In this document: positions 17,400-26,086 of the stretch, in pieces
Position numbering within the stretch: position 1 is the stretch's first letter
How the letters are laid out: each line of letters starts with the position of its first letter
Source: Actinacidiphila oryziradicis
GTDB taxonomy: Bacteria > Actinomycetota > Actinomycetes > Streptomycetales > Streptomycetaceae
Assembly: GCF_005047355.1 (NCBI RefSeq)
Contig: NZ_SUMC01000006.1
Location: 219,808-283,807, forward strand
Direction: 5' to 3'
Length of the DNA: 64,000 bases
Notes under the pieces: model-generated
Seen by the model: the letters and a program-made list of their open reading frames with translations, nothing else
Databases searched by the model: none
What the model was told of the DNA's origin: nothing
Position numbers and translations under genes: made by a program

Positions 17400-18338
17400 C
17401 TACCTGCAGTCCTTCGGCGTCGTGTTCAGGCGGCCGGCCGCGCTCTGGGTGTCCAGGGCGGCGAGGAGCCAGTCGTGGGCGGCACCGGCGGTCGGTTCCG
17501 ACGGGCCGGACAGTTCGGCGGTGAGTTGCCAGTAGCGGTCGATACGGGGATCCGCAGCGAGCACACCGCTGAGCTGGTGGCGGAAGGCGGGAGTGTCGCG
17601 CGTGCCGCGTGAGCCGGCATAGGCGGAGACGAAGCAGTCGAGTGCCTCGCCCTCACGCGGTGGCCGCTGTGCCCGCAGTTCCGGCGATGCCAGTGCGTAC
17701 GCCTCGCGGAGACCGTCGTAGAGCACGGCCGGGCGGCCCCCGTTGGGCCGGTGTGCCGCGGGCTGGCCGTGACCGGTGCCGGGGCAGGGGGCGGAGACGA
17801 GGGCATGCAGCCGGGCGAAGGCCAGCACCTGGGCCGGGGTCGGTCCTTCGGGGAGCTGCGGAACCGCCTGTTCGACGATCGCGGAGACCAGCCGGGCCGG
17901 GAGCCGCGGGGGCAGCCAGCGCCGCCAGAAGCGCGCCAGCGCGGCTGTGCTGGGCGGGGCGGACACGGCACCGATCAGACGCAGCCGCTCGGCTCGTTCC
18001 TCGGGGGCGCAGTCCTGGAGCAGCTGGAGGGCGGCCTCCCGCCAGCGCAGGGCGGCCAGCCGCGAGCCGATCTCCCGCAGCTGCCCCGCGATGACGTCCT
18101 CCAGCGCGTCCTCCTGGTCGAGGATCCGGCCTACTGCCGGGACCGGCAGGTCGAGGGTGCGCAGGGAGCGGATCATACGGAGCCGTTCGAGCGCCTCGGG
18201 ACCGTACCGGCGGTGGCCGCCGACGCTGCGGGCGGTTTCGGGCAGCAGACCGCGGTCCGAGTAGAAGCGGACGGTCTTGACGGTGACGCCCGCGTGCTCG
18301 GCGAGCTCTCCGATGGTCCACATGCTTTCAGGGGGCAC
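17400..18338 (-). CDS. MerR-family transcriptional regulator
   Basis: A 312-residue regulator. The N-terminal MerR helix-turn-helix and wing is clear (MWTIGELAEHAGVTVKTVRF, then GGHRRYGPEALERLRMIRSL), followed by the dimerisation helix region at about 75-125. A long helical effector domain with no Cys/His metal site fills the rest, so an organic ligand is likelier than a metal. I keep the GTG at 18338 because GGGAGG lies 9 bases upstream; ATG 18323 is an alternative. The divergent promoter at 18342-18372 has the 19-bp MerR spacing and an operator. It therefore probably activates the hydrolase gene at 18436 and itself. Confidence 0.88.
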   Translation of the reverse strand: MPPESMWTIGELAEHAGVTVKTVRFYSDRGLLPETARSVGGHRRYGPEALERLRMIRSLRTLDLPVPAVGRILDQEDALEDVIAGQLREIGSRLAALRWREAALQLLQDCAPEERAERLRLIGAVSAPPSTAALARFWRRWLPPRLPARLVSAIVEQAVPQLPEGPTPAQVLAFARLHALVSAPCPGTGHGQPAAHRPNGGRPAVLYDGLREAYALASPELRAQRPPREGEALDCFVSAYAGSRGTRDTPAFRHQLSGVLAADPRIDRYWQLTAELSGPSEPTAGAAHDWLLAALDTQSAAGRLNTTPKDCR

Positions 18339-18341
18339 GGC

Positions 18342-18372
18342 TTGAACCTCCCTCAGGGGGAGTTCCTACAGT
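18342..18372 (+). promoter_or_regulatory. MerR-type promoter/operator for the hydrolase gene
   Basis: -35 TTGAAC (18342-18347) and -10 TACAGT (18367-18372) are 19 bases apart. The spacer holds the inverted repeat GAACCTCCC-TCAG-GGGGAGTTC (18344-18365), 7 of 9 positions matching. It lies directly between the divergent merR gene and the hydrolase gene, so it is the obvious target of that regulator. Confidence 0.8.
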
Positions 18373-18435
18373 ACCGGCGAGCGCGGACGGCCGGTGCGGA
18401 CGGCCCCGCGGACCAAGGCATGCGGGGAGACGTTC

Positions 18436-19974
18436 ATGACGGCATTCATCTTGGTGTCGGGCACCTACACCGGCGGCTGGATATGGCGGGAGGCAGCCAC
18501 TCGGCTGCGGGAATCGGGGGCCGAGGTGTATCCGGTGACGCTCACCGGCATGGGTGACCGCCTCCATCTGGCTGGCCCTGACACGGACCTGGAGACGCAT
18601 ATCCAGGATCTGGTGCGGCAGATCGACCAGGTGGACGCGCCGGACGTGGTGATGGTCGGTCACTGCTACGGCATCTACCCGGTGCTCGGCGCCGCCGACC
18701 GGCGCCCGGAGCGGATCGCCCGGATTGTCTCCCTGGACACAGGCCTGCCACAGGACGGCGACTCGGCCCTCAAACTGATGCCCGACCAGGCGGTCCGCGA
18801 CCGGCGGCCGCACCGGGCCGAGGAGGCCGAGCAGGCTGAGCCGGCCGAGGACGACTGGCGGTTCCCCCCGCCGCCGCTCGACGAGTGGCAGCGCTGGGGC
18901 AGCATCGCCGGCATCCCCGCAGACGCGCTGGCACAGCTGGCCCGAAGCGCCACGCCGCAGCCGCTGGGCACGCTCACCCGGCCGCTCCGGCTGTCGGGTG
19001 CGGTCTGCGAGCTGCCGACGACCGGCGTCCTGTGCACCGCCAACGGGTCGAGCATCGCCATGGTCGAGGCTCAGGCGGGATTGGGGGACCCCCGCCTCAA
19101 GGCGCTCACCGACCGCCGGGTGAGCTTCTTCGAACTCGACACCGGGCACTGGCCGATGCTCTCCTGCCCCGACGAGCTGGCCGGGGTACTGCTCCGAGCC
19201 GCCGCAGGAGAAGGGCACCGAGTGACCGGGGCGGTGAGCGAGCAGCCCGCACATCTTCGGCCTTTCCTCATGGATATACCAGAGCGGCGTCGCGAGCGGG
19301 TGGGACGGGTCGATCTCTATCTGCCTGATGACCTGCCTGACGCCGAACACCCCCGGCCGGCGGTGGTGTTCGTCCATGGCGGCCCGATTCCCCCCGACAT
19401 GCGACCGACGCCGCGGGACTGGCGGACCTTTGTCGGCTACGGCCAGTACGTGGCGAGTCTGGGGGCGGTCGGTGTGACGCTGGATCACCGGCTCCACGAT
19501 CTCGCCGACTACGGGCGTGCCGCCGAGGATGTCGCCGAAGCGGTCGAGTTCGTACGAGCTGATCCGCGCGTCGACGGGGAACGCGTCGCGCTGTGGTACT
19601 TCTCCAGTGGCGGGCTGTTGTCGGCAGAGTGGCTCACGGCGCCTCCGCCATGGTTGCGGTGTGTGGCGGCGACCTATCCCATCCTCGCGCCGCTGCCGAA
19701 CTGGCGGCTCGCCGATTCCCGATTCCGCCCTGCGGCTGCGGTACGTGCCGCGGGGCGATTGCCGATCGTGTTGACCCGGGTGGGGCTGGAGAGCGCGGCG
19801 ATCGCGGCGACGGTCGAGGAATTCCTGACCGCCGCCAAGGACTGCGAAGCCGATATCGAGGTGATCGACATACCGCTCGGCCACCACGGGTTCGAGACGG
19901 TCGACCACACCGACCAGGCGCGCCACGCCGTGGACCGCGCGGTGCGATCCGTGCTGGGGCACCTGCGGAGCTGA
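18436..19974 (+). CDS. Fused double alpha/beta-hydrolase
   Basis: A 512-residue protein made of two alpha/beta-hydrolase domains. Domain 1 (about 1-245) is EstC-like: FILVSGTYTGGWIWREA, GMGDRLHLAGPDTDLETHI, and a nucleophile elbow VMVGHCYGIYP in which the usual Ser is Cys, with a terminal His in LDTGHWPMLS. Domain 2 (about 255-512) has the oxyanion HGG (VVFVHGGPIPP), an elbow ALWYFSSGGLLS lacking the first Gly of GxSxG, and a catalytic-His candidate in PLGHHGFET. ATG 18436 follows GGGGAGA. Controlled by the divergent MerR promoter. A decayed copy of the end of domain 1 follows the gene (19980-20039), so the fusion may be recent. Confidence 0.82.
   Translation: MTAFILVSGTYTGGWIWREAATRLRESGAEVYPVTLTGMGDRLHLAGPDTDLETHIQDLVRQIDQVDAPDVVMVGHCYGIYPVLGAADRRPERIARIVSLDTGLPQDGDSALKLMPDQAVRDRRPHRAEEAEQAEPAEDDWRFPPPPLDEWQRWGSIAGIPADALAQLARSATPQPLGTLTRPLRLSGAVCELPTTGVLCTANGSSIAMVEAQAGLGDPRLKALTDRRVSFFELDTGHWPMLSCPDELAGVLLRAAAGEGHRVTGAVSEQPAHLRPFLMDIPERRRERVGRVDLYLPDDLPDAEHPRPAVVFVHGGPIPPDMRPTPRDWRTFVGYGQYVASLGAVGVTLDHRLHDLADYGRAAEDVAEAVEFVRADPRVDGERVALWYFSSGGLLSAEWLTAPPPWLRCVAATYPILAPLPNWRLADSRFRPAAAVRAAGRLPIVLTRVGLESAAIAATVEEFLTAAKDCEADIEVIDIPLGHHGFETVDHTDQARHAVDRAVRSVLGHLRS
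19167..19225. repeat. Direct repeat, copy A (inside the hydrolase gene)
   Basis: This block encodes PDELAGVLLRAAAGEGHR at the end of hydrolase domain 1. A copy about 85% identical over some 59 bases lies at 19980-20039, just after the gene, and encodes PDEPATVLLRATVGEGHG in frame-like order. The two copies bracket hydrolase domain 2 exactly. Confidence 0.75.
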
Positions 19975-19979
19975 GGCAT

Positions 19980-20039
19980 CCCCCGACGAGCCGGCCACGG
20001 TACTGCTCCGAGCCACCGTAGGAGAGGGGCACGGGTGGC
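19980..20039. repeat. Direct repeat, copy B (after the hydrolase gene)
   Basis: Starts CCCCGACGAGC and contains GGTACTGCTCCGAGCC, shared with copy A at 19167-19225 with about nine differences. It starts 5 bases after the hydrolase stop. The best reading is the orphaned 3' end of a domain-1-type hydrolase gene. Confidence 0.75.
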
Positions 20040-20144
20040 CGCCGGAGTGCTGGGTTCGGTGCGGCCGGTCCATTCTGACCTGGGAGATCGGATGCCGGAC
20101 CCGGCCGGGGCGCGTGCGGATCCCGGCCGGGGCGGGTGCCGGGG

Positions 20145-21454
20145 TCAGGACGCGGGTTCGAGGGTGCCGCCGCCCTGGAGGTCGTATGTCCTGCCGTCGA
20201 GCGCGGTGTTGGCCGGCAGGGACGAGTCGTAGGTGACCGTGTAGCCGTTTCCGGTGATGTTCGCGATGGTGGTGCCGGGTATGCCCGCGGTGTCGGAGAA
20301 AACGAGGTCAGCACCGAGTTCCCGGTGACGTTCCAGTTGCTGGTCTCGTCCAGGGTCAGGGAGGACTCGCCGAGGGTGCCGGACAGGCTGGAGCTGTCGG
20401 CCAGGGTCACCGCGGCGGTGCTGGTGCTGTCCGTGCGGACGTCGCCGCTGAGGGTCTCGCCGGAGGCGGTGAGGGCGGCGGTGCTGCCGTCGGCCGCGTT
20501 GAGCAGACAGCCGCTCGCGGTGAGGGTGGCGCCGCCTTGGACGGTGATGTCCGCGTTGGCGCCTTCGACGGAGAAATCGTCGCTGTCCGTCGCGTCGAGG
20601 GAGCCGCCGTTCACCGTGATCCTGGCGGTGCCGGGAACCTTGCCGCCGCTGCTCCACGCCTGGACGCCGCCGGAGTGACCCGAGGTGGTGTCGTTGTTGA
20701 GGGTGAGGGAGTTGTCGCCGTCGACGACGGCACCGTAGTCGGCGCCGGAGGTGATGACGGCATCGCTCGCGGTGACCTTGGCAGTGGAGTAGAGGCCGGC
20801 AGAGCCGGGGCCGGTGGCGGTGGCGGAGCCGCCGGTCATGGTCAGGGTGCCGTCGGCCCAGCCCGTCGCAGCGGCGGCTGACTGCTCCCCGGAGGTGGAC
20901 AGCGTGACGTCGTGCACTGAGAGGGCGGCACCGTTGGCCACGTAGGCGGCGTGGGACAGCGCTCCGGAAGTGGTGATGCCGCAGCCGGTCATGGTGACGG
21001 CCGTGCCGTCGTTGGTGGATACGAGTCCGTTGGCGCCCCGGCCGTCGGTGGTGATATCGGTGGCGGTCAGGTTGGTTTTGGCGCCGTATTCGGTCAGTAT
21101 CGCCGCGTTCTGGCCGTACAGGCCGCTGTTTACGTCGTCCGAGGTGTCGCCGCTCTTGGTGACCGAGGCGGTGTCCAGGTTGAAGGTGCCGCCGCTGATC
21201 AGGACGGTGTTGGCGTCGGGAGTGGTGGTGCTGTAGGCCGCATTGCTCCGGGAGACGGTGCCTTTGCCCTGGGAATAGCGGCCGCTGGAGGTTGCGGAGG
21301 TGCCGCACGAGCTGTCCGAGGGGGAACGGTCGCCGGAGGTGTGACCGTCGCTTGGATCGGCGGAGGCGCCGGGGGCGGCTCCGAGGGCCAGGGCGGCCAG
21401 TGTCGCGGCGGCGGGCAGCGCGGTGCCGAATCTTGTGATGGAGCTTCGGTTCAT
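20145..21454 (-). pseudogene. Secreted parallel beta-helix protein, frameshifted near the 3' end
   Basis: An exported protein of about 435 residues if the frame is restored. ATG 21454 has GAGG upstream. The signal peptide (residues 1-31) ends ...GAAPGASA. The mature part is a Thr/Ser/Gly/Asp-rich array of short beta-helix rungs such as TMTGCGITTSGALSHAAYVA and TLTMTGGSATATGPGSAGLY, as in pectate-lyase-like or adhesin-like surface proteins. At about 20305 the frame is lost: the upstream frame reaches WNVTGNSVLTS and the continuation (VFSDTAGIPGTTIANITGNG ... GGGTLEPAS, stop 20145) is in another frame. Either a true one-base indel or a sequence error. No catalytic residues are recognisable. Confidence 0.7.
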
Positions 21455-21668
21455 CGGTTCTGGCCTCTCGGTGGGGGGATTCGCGGGCCTTCGAACGTGA
21501 GCCGGTCTCCGGTTGTCGACCAAAAAATGTGATGTCACGTCAAATGGCCTACGGGGTAGCCGTGTTGACGGCTGCCGCTCGGGCAGGCCCGCACGATAGT
21601 CCAGGGGCTTGAGCGTCAGCTGTGAGGACTACTCGCCTTCCCTGTGGCGTCCCCGGATCCCGCCGCGA

Positions 21669-23210
21669 TCACTTGACGGGGGCCGCCCCCAGGGTGTCCC
21701 AGCCGGTCGGTTGGGCGGCGCGCTGCCGGGGGAGTGCCCGGTCAGGGTCGCCGGCTGGGTGATGGTTGATCCAGGAGAGGCCGCCGATGTCGATGTGGTG
21801 GCGGGCACGGGTGACCGCGACGTAGGCGAGGCGGGCCTCGGCGTCATCGATGTCACCGGCGATCGGGTCACCGTTCTCGTCCTCTTCGTCCTTGTCCTCC
21901 GGCCCGGTGAAGTCGTCGGCGATACGTACCGAGTCCCACTCGCGGCCCTTGGCCTTGTGCGCTGTGGAGACGGCCACGTCGGCCCGTTGCTCGTCGGAGA
22001 GCCGGGCCACGGCGTCAAGGATGATGTCGGCGCCGTGCTCGTCGATGAGCTCGACGAGGGGGAGCAGATCACGGCCGGCCGGGTCGTATTCGGCGTATTC
22101 CTGGAGCTCGCCCCATGAATCGAACAGGATCAGCTCCGGGTGGGTCGTGCGCTTGCCCGACTTGAGGTCCTGGGCAGCCCCGGCCAGGGCGCTCAGCGCG
22201 CTTCCGCCTCCGACGAGCGATACCCGGCGCCCCGCTTCCAGCAGCCTCATCACCTCGACCATCGCGCCGACGTTGGACCGGCACAGGATGGCTTGCGGGG
22301 CCGGCACCGTCCCGATCCCGACCTGGGTGTCGATCGTGGGGGTGCCGTCCAGCCGGATCGGCGCGTCGACGATGGAGAGCCAGCGGTTGGCCTCGGCGGC
22401 GAGGGCGGGGCCGAAGCGGAAGGACCGCGAGAGGCTGAGCTGGGTGCCGTCGAAGCCGGTCATGACATCGCGGGCACCGCGCCATCCGTAGATCGCCTGG
22501 GCGGAGTCCCCGACCATCACCAGTTGGGCGTGGTCCCGTTGGGCGTTGAAGACCTGCTCGACCACCGGGTTGGTGTCCTGGGCCTCGTCCAGGAGCAGGA
22601 AGTCAGCCGCGATTCTCGGTTCGCTCAGCGCCCAGATCTTGAGGTAGTGGTCGTGGTCGAACCGTACGACGCCCTCTTCGGGGTGCTGGAGGTCTGCCCA
22701 CGCCTTTTGTGCGTACGGCAGCACGATGTCCACGAGCTGAGCGTGCGTTTCCTCGGCCTCGATGCCGCGCAACCGCGGTACGTGGTGATGGCTGATCGTC
22801 CGGTCCGCCGACTGGCAGAAGCGGGTCACGGTCCGCAGCACGGTATAGGAGAGAGCCTTGTTGCTCACATTGCGCCCGCCGATCCGGACGGTCATGTTGA
22901 CGCCCAGGGCCATGCCCGTTTTCCAGCCGGCGATGCGAGGCGCGTTCATGCGCGCAGAGTAGAGGCGCCCGACCGCACCGTAGGCGAGTGAGTGCGCCGT
23001 TCGGCACGCCACATTGCCCGGGAACTTCCCTGATGCGTCGGTGGCGATCGACTTGTTGAACGCGATGTACCGGCCCCGCCGTGGCGTCGCCGCCGCAAGC
23101 AAGGAGAGCGTGGTCGTCTTTCCGGTTCCAGCACCGGCCTGCAGGACCAGATGGCCCCCTGCCTGGAAGGCCTCGACGGCCGCCTCCTGCTCAGGTGTTG
23201 GTACGGGCAT
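21669..23210 (-). CDS. UvrD/Rep-like superfamily 1 DNA helicase
   Basis: A 513-residue compact SF1A helicase. Motif I VLQAGAGTGKTTTLS (about residues 21-35), Ia region YIAFNKSIA, motif II FLLLDEAQDTNP (about 208-219), motif III VMVGDSAQAIYGWRGA, motif IV region CRSNVGAMVEVMRLL, motif V STAHKAKGREWDSVRIADDF and motif VI LAYVAVTRARHHIDIGG. It is much shorter than UvrD (about 720) and resembles the FBH1-like/ATP-dependent helicases often found alone in accessory regions. ATG 23210 has GAGGAG upstream. No nuclease domain is attached. Likely in repair, replication-fork processing or phage response; unresolved. Confidence 0.9.
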   Translation of the reverse strand: MPVPTPEQEAAVEAFQAGGHLVLQAGAGTGKTTTLSLLAAATPRRGRYIAFNKSIATDASGKFPGNVACRTAHSLAYGAVGRLYSARMNAPRIAGWKTGMALGVNMTVRIGGRNVSNKALSYTVLRTVTRFCQSADRTISHHHVPRLRGIEAEETHAQLVDIVLPYAQKAWADLQHPEEGVVRFDHDHYLKIWALSEPRIAADFLLLDEAQDTNPVVEQVFNAQRDHAQLVMVGDSAQAIYGWRGARDVMTGFDGTQLSLSRSFRFGPALAAEANRWLSIVDAPIRLDGTPTIDTQVGIGTVPAPQAILCRSNVGAMVEVMRLLEAGRRVSLVGGGSALSALAGAAQDLKSGKRTTHPELILFDSWGELQEYAEYDPAGRDLLPLVELIDEHGADIILDAVARLSDEQRADVAVSTAHKAKGREWDSVRIADDFTGPEDKDEEDENGDPIAGDIDDAEARLAYVAVTRARHHIDIGGLSWINHHPAGDPDRALPRQRAAQPTGWDTLGAAPVK

Positions 23211-23415
23211 GGCGAGCTCCTCGGCGGGCTGGTGGCGGTGTCTGTAATCGGAAAGTCACGCAGAGGAATAATATCCGTCCGGGTGCCCCCTGTTTTTGCC
23301 GTCTCGGCAAGGAAGTTTGGCAGGCGATGAGGTGCCGGGGGAGTATCTCCCGTGGGCGGAGGTGCTTCGCGCGAGTACGCAAACGGGACAGGAAGCTACG
23401 AAGGGGGACATGCTG

Positions 23416-24066
23416 ATGACTGATGACAACACCTCGAACGAGCAGCTCTGGGACAGCCGTTACAGCGAGAGCGACCGGATCTGGAGCGGGAACCCCAACA
23501 TCGTCCTGGTCCGTGAAGTGACCGGCCTGGAGCCGGGCAGGGCCCTGGATCTGGGATGCGGCGAGGGGGCCGACGCGATCTGGCTCGCACGGCAAGGGTG
23601 GCGTGTCACCGCCACCGACATCTCCCAGATCGCCCTCGACCGTGCGGCCCAGCACGCGGCGGCGGCAGAAGTCGCCGACCGCATCGACTTTCAACGGCAC
23701 GACCTCGGAGCGTCCTTCCCGGTCGGCAGTTTCGATCTCGTCTCCGCCCAGTTCCTGTACTCCCCCGGTGATATGCCCCGGGAGAAGATCCTGCGGACCG
23801 CTGCCTCGGCCGTCGCGCCCGGCGGGGTGCTCCTGGTCGAGGGGCACGCGGGCTACCCCTCCTGGGAGCACAGCCCCCATCCCGATGTGCACTTTCCCAC
23901 GCCGGAAGAGGTCCTCGAATCCCTTGACCTCCCGGATGAGCAGTGGGAGGTGCTGCTCAGCGAAGAGCACCAGCGGAGCCAGACCGGCCCCGACGGTCAG
24001 CAGACCACCCGCACGGACAACACCCTCAAAGTACGGCGCCTTGGCCCACTGAGCCGTCCGCACTGA
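23416..24066 (+). CDS. Class I SAM-dependent methyltransferase
   Basis: A 216-residue methyltransferase. Motif I is RALDLGCGEGADAIWLA (about residue 40), motif II VTATDISQIALDRAA, motif III region DFQRHDLGASFPVGSFDLVS and post-motif PGGVLLVEG. The N-terminal pattern LWDSRYSESDRIWSGNPN is typical of the TehB/small-molecule methyltransferase group. I choose ATG 23416 because GGGGGA (23403-23408) is 7 bases upstream; the in-frame ATG 23410 would sit too close. It is divergent from the helicase. Substrate unknown. Confidence 0.88.
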   Translation: MTDDNTSNEQLWDSRYSESDRIWSGNPNIVLVREVTGLEPGRALDLGCGEGADAIWLARQGWRVTATDISQIALDRAAQHAAAAEVADRIDFQRHDLGASFPVGSFDLVSAQFLYSPGDMPREKILRTAASAVAPGGVLLVEGHAGYPSWEHSPHPDVHFPTPEEVLESLDLPDEQWEVLLSEEHQRSQTGPDGQQTTRTDNTLKVRRLGPLSRPH

Positions 24067-24360
24067 GTGCCACGGTCGGCGTCTCCGGCAACGGTCCATG
24101 AGGTGGCCCTGACAAGCTCTAGGCCGTCTATGTGCCGGCTGCCCGGCGCCCCCATCAGCGGGGTCGCGCTGAGCAACATCGTGATGCCCGGCAGCACGAC
24201 CCCGGCCACCACGGTCAGCCAGGTGAATCCCACCAACCTCTCGGACCACGGCACTGTCACCATCACGCCGTAGTCGCGCGTCGCGCGGAACCCTGTGCCA
24301 TCCTTTGGGCACCTGCCAGGCTTGGGGATCGTTCGGCGGAAAGCGAGGGAGCAATCAGCG
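24067..24360. other. Intergenic stretch between methyltransferase and kinase-like gene
   Basis: No gene is convincing here. A reverse-strand frame around 24262-24100 reads like a membrane segment (ERLVGFTWLTVVAGVVLPGI) but has no ribosome site and no recognisable continuation; it may be a decayed fragment. The last 15 bases hold the ribosome site of the next gene. Confidence 0.35.
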
Positions 24361-25010
24361 ATGACGCATCTGGATGCGCGACCGCTCATGTTCGTAGTTT
24401 CCGGCCCCAGTGGGGCCGGAAAAGGTACGGCATTGCGATTTCTCACCGAACGATCCCTCCTGCGGCGCATTCCGACATACACGACACGGCTGCCACGCGA
24501 ACATGAAATTCCGGGGGTCGATTACCACTTCGTACCGGAAGACGAATTCTTCAGGCTTCACAGTGAAGGCACGATTTTCGAGTACACGCGTACGTATGCG
24601 GCGAGCTACTACGGCTCCCCGAGCTCCCTGCTGGAGGTCACCGACACCGATCCGCTGCTCACCGAACTCGACCCCAGCGGTTTCGTCCGGGTGCGGACCG
24701 CGTCCAAGCGCCGGGTGATCGGGATCTTTGTGACCACCACCTCCGAGGATGAGCTGCGGCACCGGCTGGTCCTCCGCGGCCAGCAGGGCGAGGCCGCCCA
24801 GCGGTTGCGTATCCGCACTGATCAACTCAGTGGGCCTGGATGTACGACTATGTCCTCCTGAATGACGACAGGGATCTGTTCTTCCGTGATCTGGAAACTG
24901 TCGTCCGAAGCGAGATCATCAGGACGGAAGGGGCCAGGAGAATGCTTGAACTAAAGGTGGAATCAAATCCTACGCTGAAGGAACAGAGCCAGGCCCCGCC
25001 CGGAATCTAG
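24361..25010 (+). pseudogene. Guanylate-kinase-like P-loop protein, frameshifted
   Basis: ATG 24361 follows GGGAG. The frame encodes a kinase fold: P-loop MFVVSGPSGAGKGTALRFL, then the GMP-binding-like IPTYTTRLPREHEIPGVDY (TTR.PR.E...DYHF as in Gmk) and FVPEDEFFRLHSEGTIFEYTR. At about 24830 this frame goes off, while another forward frame continues the family pattern (WAWMYDYVLLNDDRDLFFRD) to a TAG at 25008-25010. The two frames together give about 215 residues, guanylate-kinase length. The restored stop shares CTAG with the stop of the convergent GT51 gene, which supports the join. Codon use is visibly less GC-biased than in its neighbours, suggesting transfer. The housekeeping gmk is probably elsewhere. 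Confidence 0.65.
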
Positions 25011-25819
25011 GACCCGGTGTTACCGGCGACGAGGTGCAGTGGTGCTGCGGCAGCAGTGGCGGCCTCGGCCGAACTGAGTTGGCCGGTGGCAACCAACCGG
25101 TCCAGCACATGCCTTTGACGCGAGGTCGCGAGCGATCGGTGGTTGACCGGGTCGTAGGCCGACGGAGCTTGTACGAGCCCGGCCAGCAGTGCCGCCTGGC
25201 CCCAGGTCAAGTGGCTCGGCGACACCCCGAAGTAGCCGTGGCTGGCCGCGTCCAGGCCGTAGTAGCCGTTCCCGAAGTACACCACTGCGGCGTACATCTG
25301 CAGAACCTGCTGTTTGCTGTAGCCGGTGTCGAGCTTGACCGCCAGCGTCACCTGTCCGGCCTTGGCCGTGACGCCGCCGTCCAGGCCGCCGTAGTAGAGC
25401 TGTTTGGCCAGCTGCTGCTCAAGTGTCGCCCCGCCCTGGTCGACGCTGCCTGTGAGCGCCGCCACCGCGCTACGCCCCAGGCTGAGGACATCGATGCCGG
25501 GATTGGAGTAGAAACGGGAGTCCTCGGTGGCGATGAGTGCGGTGGCGAATCGCGTGGGCACGGCGGTGGTGGGGCCGGCGACATGATGGGTGCTGTCGAT
25601 AGCGGCCGCTCGTTGCTCGGCGTCGCCCACGCCTGGTGTCAGTGCCGCCAGGGCGACACCTGCGGCCAGTGTCACGACTCCGACTGCCAACAGGGTCTTC
25701 GCCACCCGCCGCAGCCAACGGTGCCGGGCCGGCCGTCGGTGCGCGGCGCGACCGGATGTCGCGGTTATGGACGCCGCGGCGGGCGCCCCATGGGGCTGGG
25801 GCGGCGCAGAGGGCGTCAA
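25007..25819 (-). CDS. GT51 peptidoglycan transglycosylase, monofunctional
   Basis: A 270-residue protein that would polymerise lipid II glycan strands outside the membrane. After a Pro/Ala/Arg-rich cytoplasmic N-terminus comes one membrane segment (LLAVGVVTLAAGVALAALTP, about 45-62). The GT51 motifs follow: ATEDSRFYSNPGID with the catalytic Glu, GGATLEQQLAKQLYYGGLD, KQQVLQMYAAVVYFGNGYYG and LTWGQAALLAGLVQAPSAYD. No transpeptidase domain follows, so it is a monofunctional MtgA-like enzyme or a shortened bifunctional PBP. In place of the more common R..GGSTITQQ it has GGATLEQQ. It is convergent with the kinase-like gene; their stops overlap. Confidence 0.88.
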   Translation of the reverse strand: MTPSAPPQPHGAPAAASITATSGRAAHRRPARHRWLRRVAKTLLAVGVVTLAAGVALAALTPGVGDAEQRAAAIDSTHHVAGPTTAVPTRFATALIATEDSRFYSNPGIDVLSLGRSAVAALTGSVDQGGATLEQQLAKQLYYGGLDGGVTAKAGQVTLAVKLDTGYSKQQVLQMYAAVVYFGNGYYGLDAASHGYFGVSPSHLTWGQAALLAGLVQAPSAYDPVNHRSLATSRQRHVLDRLVATGQLSSAEAATAAAAPLHLVAGNTGS

Positions 25820-26086
25820 CGTATACCGACCCTTGGCCGGTGCGGGCTCTGCTGCGCACGTTTCATCATCACGACATGTAGGACGTAGACCGGTTCGTCA
25901 GAGTTCCGGCGGCTTTCGTTATTCGACGCGGGACCCGCAAAAGCGTGCATGGTACGGCCGGTCGCCCGTTGTGCCCCGGGTGTTCAGCGTCCCTTTGTGC
26001 CGAACTCGACATCCGTCCATTCGTGCTGATCGGACTCGCGCCCAGCACGCGTCGCGGGACGCGCAGACCGAGGAGAATCGAACCCT

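Noticed and set aside
24067..24273. Forward 68-codon frame after the methyltransferase
   Set aside because: No ribosome site and no recognisable protein text; likely non-coding.
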